Both the position numbers and the translations under genes were made by a program. From Purpureocillium takamizusanense (Eukaryota; Ascomycota; Sordariomycetes; Hypocreales; Ophiocordycipitaceae): 64,000 nucleotides of DNA. The DNA lies in the NCBI RefSeq assembly GCF_022605165.1, contig NC_063077.1, positions 558,001 through 622,000 of the forward strand. The letters are read 5' to 3'. Positions within the stretch are counted from its first letter, which is position 1, and each line of letters begins with the position of its first letter. The notes under the pieces were generated by a model. That model saw only the letters and a program-made list of their open reading frames with translations, was not told where the DNA came from and did no database searches. Shown here piece by piece: positions 1 through 12,015 of the stretch.

Positions 1-1
1 G

Positions 2-2303
2 CGCTGGAATCACCCTACCAACGACAATTACACAGTATCAGCCGGGCACGATGGCAAGATTCACGTCCAGGGCACAACCCTGAGCGCCTTGGCGAGAGGG
101 TACGAATGTCCCCCATTGATCAATGTCTACACGACACCATGGCTAACGGTATGGCCCGCTGGGGAGCAGACTGCGACATTACGCCACGGAGACACTTCAC
201 TTGGACGAGTACTGGTTTGTCGACAACAAAAGGAAGCTCTCTACACCGCTCCCACGCCCCAAGGCTGCCCTGACTGGGGCCAGTATTGTGCCCTGGAGGT
301 ACAACTTTAACACGGGTTCGTCCAATCCTTGACAGACTATTTTGGCCGCGGTTCGAAACTCGTTCAAACGCTGACTTGCATGAAAAGTCACGTTCTCTTA
401 TACCTTTGCCTGGTACAAATGGGAAGATTGGGAGAAACTGCTCGATTGGGCCGCGTGGCGAGGCGTCAATTTGCAGCTCGCCTGGGTTGGCTACGAAAAG
501 ATCTTCCTCGACAGCTTTCGTGACCTGGGCATGAAGGACGAAGAGATTTTGCCATTCTTCAGCGGGCCTGCTTTCCAAGCGTGGAACCGTTTCGGCAACA
601 CTAAGGGTTCCTGGGGCGGCGTTGGAGACCTCCCGGTTGCCTGGATCGAGTCGCAGTTCGACATGCAAAAGAAGATCGTCGCCAGAATGGTCGAGCTCGG
701 CATGGTCCCCATCCTCCCGGCGTTTCCGGGATTCGTGCCCGATGCCATCAAGCGGGTACGTCCCAACGCCAACGTCACCAAAGCGCCGAACTGGTCTGGA
801 GTGGGAAGGTGGAGCGAGGACCTCTTCTTGAGCCCGCTTGACGACACCTACGCCGAGTTGCAGCATCTGTTTGTAACGAAGCAGATGGAGGCGTTCGGCA
901 ACGTCACAAATATCTACACACTTGATCAGTTCAACGAAATGGTACCCTCGTCTGGGGAATCGGAGTACCTGACTAGTGTGGCTGAGCAAACGTACAAGGG
1001 CCTGACCGCGGCCAACCCGGCAGCTATCTGGCTCATGCAGGGCTGGCTGTTCTACTCGGCAGCATCTTTCTGGACCCAGGAGCGTATTGACGCGTACCTC
1101 GGGGGTGTTAAAAACGACATGAGCATGATCATTCTGGATCTCTATTCAGAGAACAACCCCCAGTGGCAAAGGACGAAGAGCTACGCCGGCAAGCCCTGGG
1201 TATGGTGCCAGCTGCATGACTTTGGTGGCAACATGAACCTGTTTGGCCAAATCACGAATATCACTGTTGATCCTATTGAGGCCTTGGGTGCTTCAGATTC
1301 ACTTGTTGGATTGGGCCTCACCCCAGAGGCGTTCGAAGGCAACGAGGTCGTGTACGACCTGCTTCTGGACCAGGCCTGGTCGCCGGAACCTATTGACACA
1401 AAGGCTTACTTTCACGATTGGGTATCTTCGCGATACGGTGGCATCCTGTCTATCCCAGAGAGTCTGTATCAAGCTTGGGAGATAATGCGGGAGCATGTGT
1501 ACGATTCCAAAGATCCCTCGATTCCCAGCGCGGGTGCGGGTGTATACCAGCTTGCACCGAACTTGACCGGTCTCGTCAACCGCACTGGGCACTTCCCGGC
1601 ACCGACCGCCCTGCAATACGATCCTCAAATACTGAGGCAAGCGCTCGGCTTGATGCTTAAAGCCGCGACACAAAGACAGTCTCTTTGGCAAGAGCCTGCT
1701 TTCCAGCTTGACCTCGTTGACGTTACTAGACAGGTCATGAGCAACGTCTTCACCGACGTCTATCAGGATCTCGTCAAGATGTACAACAGCACCATGCAAT
1801 CACTGCAGAAGTCTCACTCTGGCCGGCCGTCCGATCCGTCTCGCGCCGTAGCCGCCAAGGGGCAGAAGCTGCTCCTGTTCCTCGAGGCACTCGACGCGGT
1901 GCTCGCTAGCAACGAACACTTCACCCTCGAAAAGTGGCTCGGCGATGCTCAGCACTGGGCAAAGATAAGCGGCAACGACGAGCTCTTGGCGTTCAACGCT
2001 CGCAGCCAGGTGACGGTCTGGCTCTGGGAGTCGTACGGTCTCAACGACTACTCCGCGCGCGCATGGAGTGGGGTCACCCGAAACTACTATAAGACGCGAT
2101 GGGCCATCTTCGTTGACGGCTTGAAGAACGCGACCAAGAGCGGTTCTCTGGATGAGGGTGCCTTGCACGATAAAATACGAGCGTTTGAGAAGGACTGGTC
2201 GTACAGCGGCTTTGCCTTGAGCAAGCCCAGGTTTGCCAAAAGCAATCTGCGGGACACAATCAGCAAAATTAAGGGAGAGCTGCCGGAAGTCTTTGCTGTC
2301 TAG
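2..2303 (+). CDS. Alpha-N-acetylglucosaminidase, GH89 (NAGLU-like), 5' end cut by window edge
   Basis: Exons 2-99, 170-315 and 388-2303 join in one frame (719 codons visible; human NAGLU is 743 aa), so only the extreme N-terminus, including any signal peptide, is missing. The family removes terminal alpha-linked GlcNAc from glycans and is lysosomal or secreted. Exon 2 carries HLDEYWFVDNKR; exon 3 starts SYTFAWYKWEDWEKLLDWAA and continues with the GH89 core, including TLDQFNEM (the Glu is the expected acid/base), PWVWCQLHDFGGN and the downstream GNEVVYDLL segment. The introns (70 and 72 bp) have GT/AG ends and gctaac/gctgac branch points, and frame choice is fixed by family similarity on both sides of each junction. 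Several N-x-S/T sites fit a secreted protein. It converges on the monooxygenase downstream. Family call is firm; substrate is inferred. Confidence 0.93.
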
Positions 2304-2975
2304 AAGAGCGCGATGCGTGTAGAGGCATGATTGGCACATAGAACCACTGTTTCTCCCCGCGAGCAAGAACAATGACGAGCCAAATTGTCTTTATATGGGA
2401 CAATATGATGAAAACACAAGTTGCTGGCAGACGTCTTGCGCGGCCGTACGGATTATAGTTCACGAGCTCACCCGTGCACCGGGGGCCTGAATGACTCCAG
2501 ATGACGCCACATGCCCTGGTGATTTACGAAGCGGCACTCGTGATATACTCTCAATGCCAGGAGATGCTACGGACTCATTGAATCCGTTGCCCTCAGAGTC
2601 AGGACAGCGGCTGAATCGACATGGGTCGACTCTGTGCCGGCGGCTCCCACCCGACGAACGACGAACGGAGGCCCCACCCGGTTCCGGCTCCGCTTCCCCA
2701 TAATTATGGTCCGAAGGCGCGTCGGGATTGACCCGACCCTCCGTTCGGCACCAAAATGCTAGCCACCTTAGGCGATCATGGGCACGTGTCACAGGCCAGG
2801 AGAGCCACCAAGCGCAGTCATCAATGAGGCGATTGAGAGACCAACAAGCCGATACATTTCCAACATGTGGTGTGTATTTCGTACGTACATGTAGAACCGT
2901 GGATAACAGAACCAGGACGCTTTAAAGTGGTATACTCGTTACAGCAGCGTAAACAAACAGACATCAGACCCTCCC
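2304..2975. other. Convergent intergenic spacer (GH89 / monooxygenase 3' ends)
   Basis: This stretch lies between two convergent stop codons. Short ORFs here show no domain and no splice structure. I see no RNA gene or repeat; it should hold both 3' UTRs and polyadenylation signals. Confidence 0.6.
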
Positions 2976-4436
2976 TCACTTTGTGAGAGGCTCCCGGACC
3001 CATTCTAACCCCTTAATCGCCCCGTGCTTCGCGCGGAAGTGGTCCTCCAAGTAGCTACTCCTGGGCGCAAAGGGCCCTGTCGTCGCGGCCTTCGGCATAA
3101 TGCTCTTCGCGTTCTTGAGGTACGTCGAGTTCAAGTCCAGGAGCGGCGTTTCCTTCAGGTCGTCTGCGTTGTCCGCCCTCGGCACGACGCTGGAGTACCC
3201 TCCGCGGTCCATCTTGCCGAGCACCCTCACGAGAAGTGAGGCAGTCGATTCGGCTCCCAAGGTCCACGACGCGTTGGTATATCCAATGACAAACGTGGCG
3301 TTGGGCAGATCTTGGATCATCTGTCCTCGCCAAATGAACTTCTCCGGTAAGGCCATGGCCTTTCCGTCAACATGTATGGTCGCTCCTCCGCCTACCTGGA
3401 GCTTCAGACCAGTGGCAGTGACGATAATGTCGGCGTCCAAAACGTCGCCGGATTGAAGCTCGATACCGGTCGACGTCACCGTTTTGATCACCCCAGTAGC
3501 GATGTCGGCGTGTCCTGTATGCAGTGCCTTGTAGAAGTCGCCATCGGGGCAGAGGCACAGGCGCTGCTGCCAAGGGTCATATGTTGGGTTGAAATGAGGG
3601 TCGAAAGCCATGCTCTTGGGCAACAACCGCTTCGTGCGGCGGCCGAGCGCCCATCGAGCAAGCCGGGGGAACGTAACACACAAGGTAAACGTCATGCGGG
3701 CGATGAGGATCCATTGAAGACGCTTCATTTGCAGGGCAAGGGCTCGCGGCAGGATGTAGTCGATCAGGGACTTGGAGCCCGAGTTGGGGAGCTGGGTAAT
3801 GTAACTTGGGCTTCGCTGAAGCATCGTCACCATCTTGGCCTTCTCGGCGATCTTGGGGACGAGGGTGACCGCCGTGGCGCCAGAGCCAATGACGACAACC
3901 TTTTTGTCGGTGTAGTCGAGGTCCTCCGGCCAGAATTGAGGGTGAACGACCTGTCCGCCGAAATTGTCGATGCCGGGAATATGCGCCTGCAAAGGGGTGC
4001 TATAGTCGTAATACCCTGTGCCGAAGACGATGTATCGGGCGGAGATGGAGGTCGGCTCTCCGCGTGCCTCTAGCGACAGGGCCCATTCCTGGTGCGCAGA
4101 GGACCAGGACGCGTGCTTGAGGCGATGCTGGAAGCGGATGTTCTTGTCGATGCCATGCTTGGACGAAGCCTCCTTCAGGTACTGAACGATGGAGTCGCCC
4201 GTCGCGATGGGGTTGTTCTTGCGCCACGGATACCACTGGAAGCCGAAGGTGAAGAGATCCGAGTCGGAGCGGATCCCGGGATACTTGAACAGATCCCAGG
4301 TGCCGCCAATGTTATCCCTGGCCTCGAGGATGCAATACTTGTAGTTGGGGAACGCAGACTGTATGCGGTACGCGGTGTTGATCCCCGAAATGCCTGCGCC
4401 GATAATCACGACGTCAAAGTCGGGAGCGTTGGCCAT
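2976..4436 (-). CDS. Flavin-dependent (Baeyer-Villiger-type) monooxygenase, EthA-like
   Basis: A single-exon gene of 486 aa. The open frame begins 3 codons earlier with GTG, so the first ATG (4436) is taken as the start. Residues 13-18 (GAGISG) form the FAD-binding Rossmann motif; the fingerprint FxGxxxHxxxW is at about 159-169 and is followed by [20 protein letters not shown], the NADPH-binding GxGxxx motif at about 184-189. Class B flavoprotein monooxygenases insert oxygen next to a ketone or oxidise sulfur/nitrogen. The [11 protein letters not shown] wording is close to the bacterial EthA subgroup. No signal peptide is evident, although a short hydrophobic stretch near the middle ([16 protein letters not shown]) could allow membrane association. 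A TATA-like box lies about 130 bp upstream. Substrate unknown. Confidence 0.92.
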   Translation of the reverse strand: [486 protein letters not shown]

Positions 4437-4562
4437 ATTCGCCACTGAGCCTTGAAAGCTGCACAGGGAAGGTTGGGGCGGACGGATTGGGAGGGGGCGA
4501 AGGGGTCACGCAAAGGGGTTGAGGGAAGCTAACAAATGACACTTTGCGACTCCACGGGGAAG

Positions 4563-4572
4563 GCATTTATAT
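4563..4572 (-). promoter_or_regulatory. TATA box of the monooxygenase gene
   Basis: On the minus strand the sequence reads tatagatataaatgcc, giving a TATAAAT core about 130 bp upstream of the ATG at 4436, a usual distance for a fungal core promoter. Confidence 0.5.
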
Positions 4573-5219
4573 CTATAGTGGACCGTTGCAGGCACTCGCA
4601 ACAATGACCCTTTTCATGTTCGCGGCCCCCCAGTCTGGGGACGGCGCCCGGGTCAGACCCGCCGCTTGAGGTTGGCGATCGTTGGAACGGGGACGGGCGC
4701 ACTCTTTTTGCCTAGTGCCGCATCCGCATCCGGTCCATACTGGCCACTGCCGAGGTACCCACTAATTAACGTGAATGAAGCCTGTGCGGGCGAGGCACCA
4801 CCAGGCCTGAACGTGACGTCGCTGAATGTTGTGCGCATATAACATGATGTTTCGTCGTCAGCATGCGGCCGAGTACATACCAACTTATACTCGTTGTCAT
4901 CCGTTCAAGTAAGTGCAAGCCGCGACGGCAGTAGACCGCAGCACTTATAGAGATAGGCGGGGTACACTGCTTGAGCGCTCGTTGCGTGACGTCAAGTGTC
5001 AACGTTGATACGGAATGAGAACGTAGCCTTCAATGTTGGTACCCATGCCCTCATTGCTGGACCGTTAAAGGCAACCCCTCGTCGGAGCTGATCCGCCAAT
5101 GCCAGTGGAGGCATTCCCACTGACTGGGGGCATACTATATTGGCCGTGCACATGGGGCTTCGGGCCGGCGGGAAGCAAAATTATGTGGGCAATGTTGGGA
5201 TTTCCGCCACTGAGAGACG

Positions 5220-5345
5220 TGTGCCCGCTTTGTACCTTTTAGTTTCTATATAAAAAGGATTAATATTATTACTTTTAAGCTATGAGCCTTAATAAACCCT
5301 TTATTAAGGAGGTTATTAAGGGTCTTCTATAATATTAATACCTTT
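5220..5345. repeat. AT-rich island with inverted TTAATAA-type words
   Basis: The stretch contains ccttaataaaccctttattaagg, an imperfect inverted repeat, followed by ggttattaagg and taatattaatacc, in otherwise mixed-composition DNA. It could be a degraded transposon end or a RIP-affected remnant, but no transposase or long terminal repeat can be seen. Confidence 0.35.
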
Positions 5346-5964
5346 TCGCGCGATATCTACTTTCCAATTCCAAGTTGACCCCGAAAAGAGGTACCCTTGG
5401 TACACATGGCGCATACGCTTATCATGTGGTGTTTGGTCCAAGGCCACCCGTATGTCTGTGCTCGACTGAGCCATCTCACTTCCAAGCGCCCAGGGTTGTC
5501 TTTCTCTTCTATTTTTTGGGCGGAAGCAGTCACTCTTGTTGAATGCCAGCGCTTGATTGGGGTTTCCTGCCACCCAGAGTCACCACGGGAGTCTTCGTGT
5601 CGCATACGACGGATCAATCTGCAACAAAGGTCATTAAGAGAATATCAAATTGCTATATTTTTTTTGTTCCCGCCATGCGGTGCATGTGTCGTTATGCACG
5701 ATTACGCATCGTCTCGGCATCCTTCCAACAGGCTTGTAATGTAGCCGGAACCTCTGGTCCCCCGGGGCCCATCCGTACGCCGTCCGGGCTCACACTTCGT
5801 ACCTTGCACTAAGTCATCCAAAGCTCACGTGCAAATATCTCACCGCGCACATTGTCCAGTCTGGGAATAATATCCCATGCCCCGACGTACTTAGCTGCCC
5901 GGGTGTGTGAAACTGGGGTTCACTAGCCATGTCATCGGCATCTCAGGCTCGTCGCAGCTGGTCC

Positions 5965-7580
5965 TCATAGCATCCCAACCCGCGCTGACCGGGGCTGCCA
6001 TGCTTCCTCAAACAGCTGACTTATGAAAAAGAATTCGTCCTCATATTGATCTTCCTTTGCAAGCCGCTGCCATCGGGTTTCTGTATTTTTCACCTCTGCG
6101 TCAGAACCGGACATCACTCGCGAACACCCACATAGCCACATCAGTCAACAAGACGTCGAGATACTGACCGTGAGCCTTTGCATAATCACTCGTGCAGCGG
6201 ATGAACCGGACCTGCACCTCATCCAAACCCATCTCAACCCGAAGTAAATAATTGCTTGCATTAGGAGAGAATGGGCAAAGCCCTCTAGTACAATAGTGGT
6301 AGTGGGCCAGGAGTATATTCGCTTCTTCAATGTTGTGGCACCTGTTAGCGACCCGGCTTTGTCCGCAGCAAGAAATCAGAAGTCATACCATGAAAGTGCT
6401 GTTTGGTTAAAGCAATTAATTGCTTGGAGTACCGCGAGATCAGCCATGGAGCATCTTGGGCAGATAGATTTAGCAAGTGACAGGGAGATAGACTCACTTC
6501 TGTCGCAGTGCACTGTTTTTCGGCAGAAGCATGTGCCACGAGTAGAGTGGTATTGTGCAGCAATATGAATGTTGCGAGATACATGGGTAGCCACGTGCGT
6601 TTGTTGTTCCGACAGGTCATACTTTGCAGCCTAGCCATGAGACTAGGCGCAATAGCCTCTTGTATATAGTGCAGCAGCGTAAGCTTTAACTGCGCACTTA
6701 GGAACGGAGGAACGGGGGACCTTGTTATGGCTACCAACGTCCGAGGCCGCTCATACCAGCCCATTGCCGGTGTAGGCTCGTTGACCATGAAGTTGGGTAT
6801 CGTCGAGAGACGGACTGCAGTCCAGAGCTTGAAAGCCAACCCGAGAAGCTCCATTGACTCTGGCGGGGTGGCCGGGTTCTGGTACAAGGCGCATGCCACT
6901 CGATATGTCCGATGAACGAGCCCGTTTGATGGCCCCGAGAATCGCTTCAAGGCGGCACCGGCTACCTCTCGGATATAGCCGGCATAAGCTTCCTCACCGC
7001 CCTTGAGGTCCGCCATGGCAATGGCGGCCGTTGACCCCCTTGGCATGGAGCCGATTGAAGTGCTCTGCGAAGGCCCATCGCACAGGATGTTTGACGTGTC
7101 AATGAACTCTCTCACGTCAACCTTCATGCACCTGTTGCTTAGGCCTTCAGATACGTAGACGGTCATGATTTGATCTGACCTCCAGGTTTGTATGGGTGTC
7201 ATGACCATGTGATCCCATCTCCGCATCCAGTCATCTTGAGATCCATACATAGGTTGAATGAACTTTAGGTTCGTGAGCTTAAATCTCAGGCATGGGAACC
7301 GACGTCGTGATGACCGTGTTAGCCTTTTGCAGGTGAGACATTCCCCCCCCGGCTCGGCAGCATTGCTCCTGCACTTCTTCTTGTCAGACACACCGTGGTT
7401 CACACGAAACGTCCAAAGCATCGTCCAGGGCGGCCTTGTAATACTCACTCGCACTCTTTGCATGGTACATCTGATGCATGATCCAATTCTTCGTGTTTCA
7501 GCAGTTTCTCTGCGGAGTCGAATATCCTTGAATGGGCCGCGTTTCTGTCCTCTTGCCCCGTAGCGGGAGGTCATGTTCAT
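5965..7580 (-). CDS. Zn2Cys6 binuclear-cluster transcription factor (orphan)
   Basis: Four exons on the minus strand: 7449-7580, 6389-7373, 6169-6324 and 5965-6095 (467 aa). The zinc cluster is Cys35-x2-Cys38-x6-Cys45-x10-Cys56-x2-Cys59-x12-Cys72, preceded by ETAETRRIGSCIRC, a wording typical of one large fungal regulator subfamily. Intron 1 (75 bp) splits the cluster just before Cys45; of three possible AAG acceptors only the last gives x6 spacing. Intron 2 (64 bp) is placed so that HFH runs into EANILLAHYHYC; intron 3 (73 bp) leads to FFFISQLFEEAWQP near the stop. These C-terminal blocks match the same subfamily, so the gene looks intact. The longer open frame upstream starts with TTG; the ATG at 7580 is preferred. 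Target genes are unknown. Confidence 0.82.
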
Positions 7581-8284
7581 GTGGAGCAGAAGACGTTGCG
7601 GTAATGGTTCGGTGTGGGAAGGTGTATACAACCCTCGAAAGTCTGCTTGACCCAAGGCCAATTTCGCTCGTTGGACATCGAGGGCATTTTTGCCCGGATC
7701 TATAATTTCAGTCAGAATGAGGCTATCGTGAGAAGTTCGATCCGAGATCGACTATCGTCAGCAAGAGGCGAAGAGGAGGGATCAAGGGCCTGTAGAGACA
7801 ACACTAACACATGTATGCGCATCTCCACTCCAACTAGTGCCACCTCGCGCCGGACTGAATCGATGCAAAGACTATGTAGACGGTTGGTTCCAACCTCTGC
7901 TGATACATACCTCCATCGCTCCCGTCGCATGTTGGGAGAGGCGACTCACTCGACGCCAGTGTACTTGTATGCTCTGGGGTGAGAACCGTGCAATTCGATG
8001 TATACGCGCAGCACGCACGTTGATACGCGTCAAATTTGATCGGAATGGCCATTTCTTTTGCTTTCAGGTCTGAAAGCAGATAGATCAACGGTGGAGAGCG
8101 GCGTGTGTGACTCTGGGTGCCGCTCTACTGATGGGTCGGTGGCGATTGTCGGGAGCTGATCCGCGTAACCTAGTGCTCGTCCGGTTTGACCTATACTGCG
8201 AATTGAGGATGTGATATTGCGCTCGTATATTGAGCTAGACTGCGTGAGATATTATTTTATGGTGTCTGGGTATGGTGAAAAGCA

Positions 8285-8308
8285 ACTCGACAGATGAAGC
8301 TGTCGAGT
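8285..8308. repeat. Perfect 9-bp inverted repeat (hairpin)
   Basis: actcgacag, six-base loop atgaag, then ctgtcgagt: the arms pair perfectly. It lies in gene-poor DNA, so it could be a dyad binding site, a terminator-like fold or chance. Confidence 0.5.
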
Positions 8309-9235
8309 GAGTGTCAACTAGGTCCGGGCTGCGAGTGAAAGCCGGGCGATAACTGGGTAATGAAGTAGTTGGACTCATACAGACAGGAATTGCCCGCGCG
8401 CATGGCCTTTTGTAATAGACCTATAATGCCATGGAGTGACTGCGACCCGATGATGGCTCGAATGAAGCCATGATGGAGTGTTGGCCTAGTCCATGTCCTT
8501 GAATGCCGCGGGCATTGGGCGACGAACTAGTTTGACACTGTGACAGGACCAGGAAGCAAGCTCTGGAGACCTACCTCTCCATGTGGATCAAGCGGGCTGG
8601 ACCATTAAATGGTATTAGCAAAACCCCGCCATGTAACACCGAAGATCGAAATGACAGTGCACGGATATCTCCTTGCAGAAAAGGGCGGTTGTAGTGCATG
8701 CAGTTTATGTACTCGATACATTGAAAGGCGGCTGTGCCGACATTTTGTGAGCTGCCATTGCGTCTAAGCAATCTACTTTACTGCCGTGTCGTGATATCTG
8801 CATTAGAATAGCTTGAGCGTGTCGTGTTCAATGTTGTCTCTTCTCTCGCACCCTTACCCACCCCCGGGCTATCCGGTCATATGCATCAATTGCCACGATC
8901 CCTCCATGTCGTAGAGGAACCTCTGACATAGCATTACAAGGTTCCGGGACGGCCTATATACATCATTACATAACACGTAATTTTGAGGTCGTCTTAATAT
9001 GGCAGGGCCTAGGATATCTGTCTATTGGGGTCATGATGCGCACCGACATCATCATTATCATCTGAAGTTTCATCCATCACCATCCTTGTTCGGGTCAGCC
9101 TAATGCTACTGGTTGGTCGGACTCAGCTCCGAGCACATATGATTGGACGGGCCATGATGGCAGCATCGTCTGAAAAGTCAACTCATTTACCCAGAGCACC
9201 TCGGAAGTCCTACAGCTGGTTCTGCAGAGACAGGC

Positions 9236-9468
9236 TGAGTATATATAGTAGGGAAGGTAGACCAGCAACTGGTGCACATACCATACCTACCACCCCTAAT
9301 CCCATCAACGAGGGCCTTTCGTCACCACCGGCAGCAACCTAAAGGCCATTCAAGATGGCCCACGCTCATTTTACTATCAGCCCAGGCGGTTCTGCTTCTA
9401 GGTTTGCGTCTTCTGTACCCCACTGCAATGATAAATTTGAGGGTATCATACAGGAGCTGCTATTCGTG
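9236..9468 (+). other. Orphan core promoter with short ORF (possible gene relic)
   Basis: gagtatatatagtaggg is a strong TATA box; about 110 bp downstream, caagatggcc is a good start context for a 37-codon frame (9355-9468, beginning MAHAHFTISPGG) that ends at TAG. No downstream exon could be joined convincingly. It may be the start of a decayed or unrecognised small gene. Confidence 0.25.
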
Positions 9469-12015
9469 TAGACATGATGCCCGCTAAGTCGTGGCTGTCC
9501 ACGCTGAATATCATAGGTTCATCGACCCCTCCATGTCACCATGCCAAGGTCGGATACCTGCAGTGATGCCCGCAATCAAGCTTGTTGGGAAGCCCGAACG
9601 CCATCCCCCCCCTCATAATGCGACTTACCAAACCGCGAGCAGCATGCGATCGAGAGAATCGCCCATGATCTAGAAATGTTTCCTACCTCTCACATTCAGT
9701 GTTAGCATTAGCCGGTCCCTCCAAGCACCGGTCAAACCTCGCCACAACTGGCCGATGTTAGCCTAATCAACATGGCGACACAATTCGTTGCCTACACTGA
9801 AGTTGTGTCTTGATACCGAGACCCCGCACGCTATGACTGACGTGTTGAATGCTACCACATGGCTGCACGTAGGGTACAGTGGCTGATATTGGGGAACGCG
9901 GTGGCCGGAGATGGATTGAGAAGACCCTGTTGCGTTCAACAAAGCTCGCAGAAACCTAGAGGCTTTAAGCGTTTAGTACATAGAAGCTCCCAGTTCCAAT
10001 ACCTCTGAATGAATTCTGTCTATCCATATCCCTTCCAAAATAGAGTCTGACATAGGTAAGGTCATCGATCTTGAAGGAGGGTCTCAAGACCAATCACCAT
10101 GTTGTAAACCGCACATGTTCAGACCATCGTTCGCCTTGGTTCTTGCAACGAAATCTTCGGCTGTGGAGGCGCAGCTGAAATTAGCGCATCAGGCACTGCA
10201 ACAGCCTGACCCGTTACAATGCATCATAAGGGGAGTCGTGACTGGCCGGTCATTGAATACGTCCGTTGCATTCTATGTCTCGGTGTAGAGAAAGTGGGTC
10301 AGAAGAAACATCTACCATAGGCATCACGATTGGTAGAACCAAAATGTGCCGCCATTGTGGGAATGCTCGCATGCAAACCTAGCACACCAGAGGTCAATGA
10401 ACTTGTTCACACCCTCATCTCAGCTTCGTGAGAGACGAAAGACGAGGGCCGATCATCAGGTCGTGCAATAGAGCCAGGAAGGAGAGCTAGAGAGAGGTCG
10501 TCCGGTCGTCCTCAGCGCTGCGATGAGACGCCTGCGATGAGACCCAACCACCCTGGCAGCCGTTGGCAATTCCATACAGGACTGCAGCTACCACGCCGGT
10601 GCACCTAGAATAACAACATGTAGCAGTACGAGAGTCGTAAGCCTCAAGTGCGCTGCTATGGACAGACCAAGGCTGCGGCGGCGGTGCCGTCAATGTCGCT
10701 GCTGCATGCTGGTTGCTGCAACGAACTGAGGCGTTTCAGGGGTTAAAATAAACCGATATCACAGATGTGTGCGCTTATGGGTACAATTTCTGCAGATCAT
10801 CGCCGTGCATTGTGTAACCCTCGACGGATGATGGCCACCCTAGTGCACCAAAGTCATGAGGACATGGAGGTAGCCCATGACAGGGGATGCCGGCAACCGC
10901 GGGAACGATTCGTATATGTAGCTGCGGGGGATATACCGCGTCGGTATTGTTTTGACTACGACGGCCCAGAACAAGGCTAAGGAGCAGTATGTCAGGCATA
11001 GTGAGCTACGTCTGATATCGCCGTGATGTGGGCTAGGATGACGTCTGGGCTTCATGGCAATGAACGTTGAGTCATGGCAAAAGAACGTTCAGGGTGGGTG
11101 TATGGGGAAGAGACTCTTGTCGGGGCCGGGCACTTGACCTGCACATGTGAAATGTCCAGATGTCAGAGCGGCACATGGACGCGCAACCGTGCCGTTGACC
11201 CCATAATAGCTTAGTAAATAGCATTGGCTGGTGCATGTGCGCAACACGAAGCTTCGCAGGGTCTGCACAAGCGATGGCACGCCGCGTCGACGCCGAATGA
11301 TACGTCAGCAGTAGGTACTGCGAATGCGACCTGGATGTCGTCGCATCGTGGCTACACCAAGGGTCTTAACTCTTCAGAGTAGGTACCCCGCAGCTCAGGC
11401 ATGAATGCCCAGACCGACGACGGACCCGGGAGGTTTTGGACTGGCTCCAGGGGCTACGTAACTCGCGGAGGTCGCCGACGTTATGAGGACCCGGAGATGG
11501 AACGTTCGTCTGAAACGGCCACGATGCTCACTGCCGACTATCCGGGGGGCTGCATGGTCGATCCAGCCGACCTACCGAATCAGGCACCACAGCCCGTTGA
11601 TACTAAGTTAGTGCGCTACGCCAGCGGGCTTGAAAATCGGAGAGAGTAGATCGCTCGGACTGCTTATCGTCCGTATTACAACAAGAAGTCCCCGCAATAA
11701 GCTTCTATGAAAGCTGAGTAGCGGTAGCTGTTGGTCATGACCCAGGTGGTGTGCTCAGGCGCAACAGTGGACGAGCCGGATCTTATCATGCTCCCAGACT
11801 ACACAGTTGCTAAGCAGGCAGAAAGGGCGACTCTGTTGGATCATCAGGATCCATATAAGATACGTAGCCATTCGCAGACTTGAAGTCCACTTGTCGGTTG
11901 CATGTACGGGAACGAGGCAGTCTACGATATAAGACGTACGAAGTTTGGAGTGCAGGTTCGATGCAAGTCCAGAATCCTGCCGTGTTTCCCATCTCACGGA
12001 ATCAATTCATCCACC

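Larger units (their letters stand above)
4437..5964. other. Intergenic: monooxygenase promoter side and 3' flank of the Zn2Cys6 gene
   Basis: No coding frame with family features is visible. The first ~200 bp hold the monooxygenase promoter. A strongly AT-rich island (about 5220-5345) is described separately. Short ORFs at 5316-5812 look random in composition. Confidence 0.55.
7581..12015. other. 4.4 kb stretch without a supported gene
   Basis: All frames are broken into short ORFs with no domain, no family wording and no convincing splice chain. It holds a perfect 9-bp hairpin (8285-8308), an isolated strong TATA box followed by an ATG (about 9238-9468), and the promoter of the downstream nuclease gene. 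No tRNA or 5S gene was recognised. It may be decayed sequence, but nothing proves that. Confidence 0.5.

Noticed and set aside
120..989. Long minus-strand ORF opposite the GH89 gene
   Set aside because: It mirrors the coding strand and has no domain; the plus-strand reading carries all GH89 motifs.
3372..4073. 233-codon plus-strand ORF opposite the monooxygenase
   Set aside because: Antisense shadow of a strong coding gene with biased third positions.
6145..6330. 61-codon frame MKKRIYSWPTT near the Zn2Cys6 gene end
   Set aside because: It is the wrong frame; using the downstream AAG acceptor restores the family block EANILLAHYHYC.
11940..11990. ggttcgatgc, resembling a tRNA T-loop
   Set aside because: No matching D-loop, anticodon arm or acceptor stem could be folded around it.
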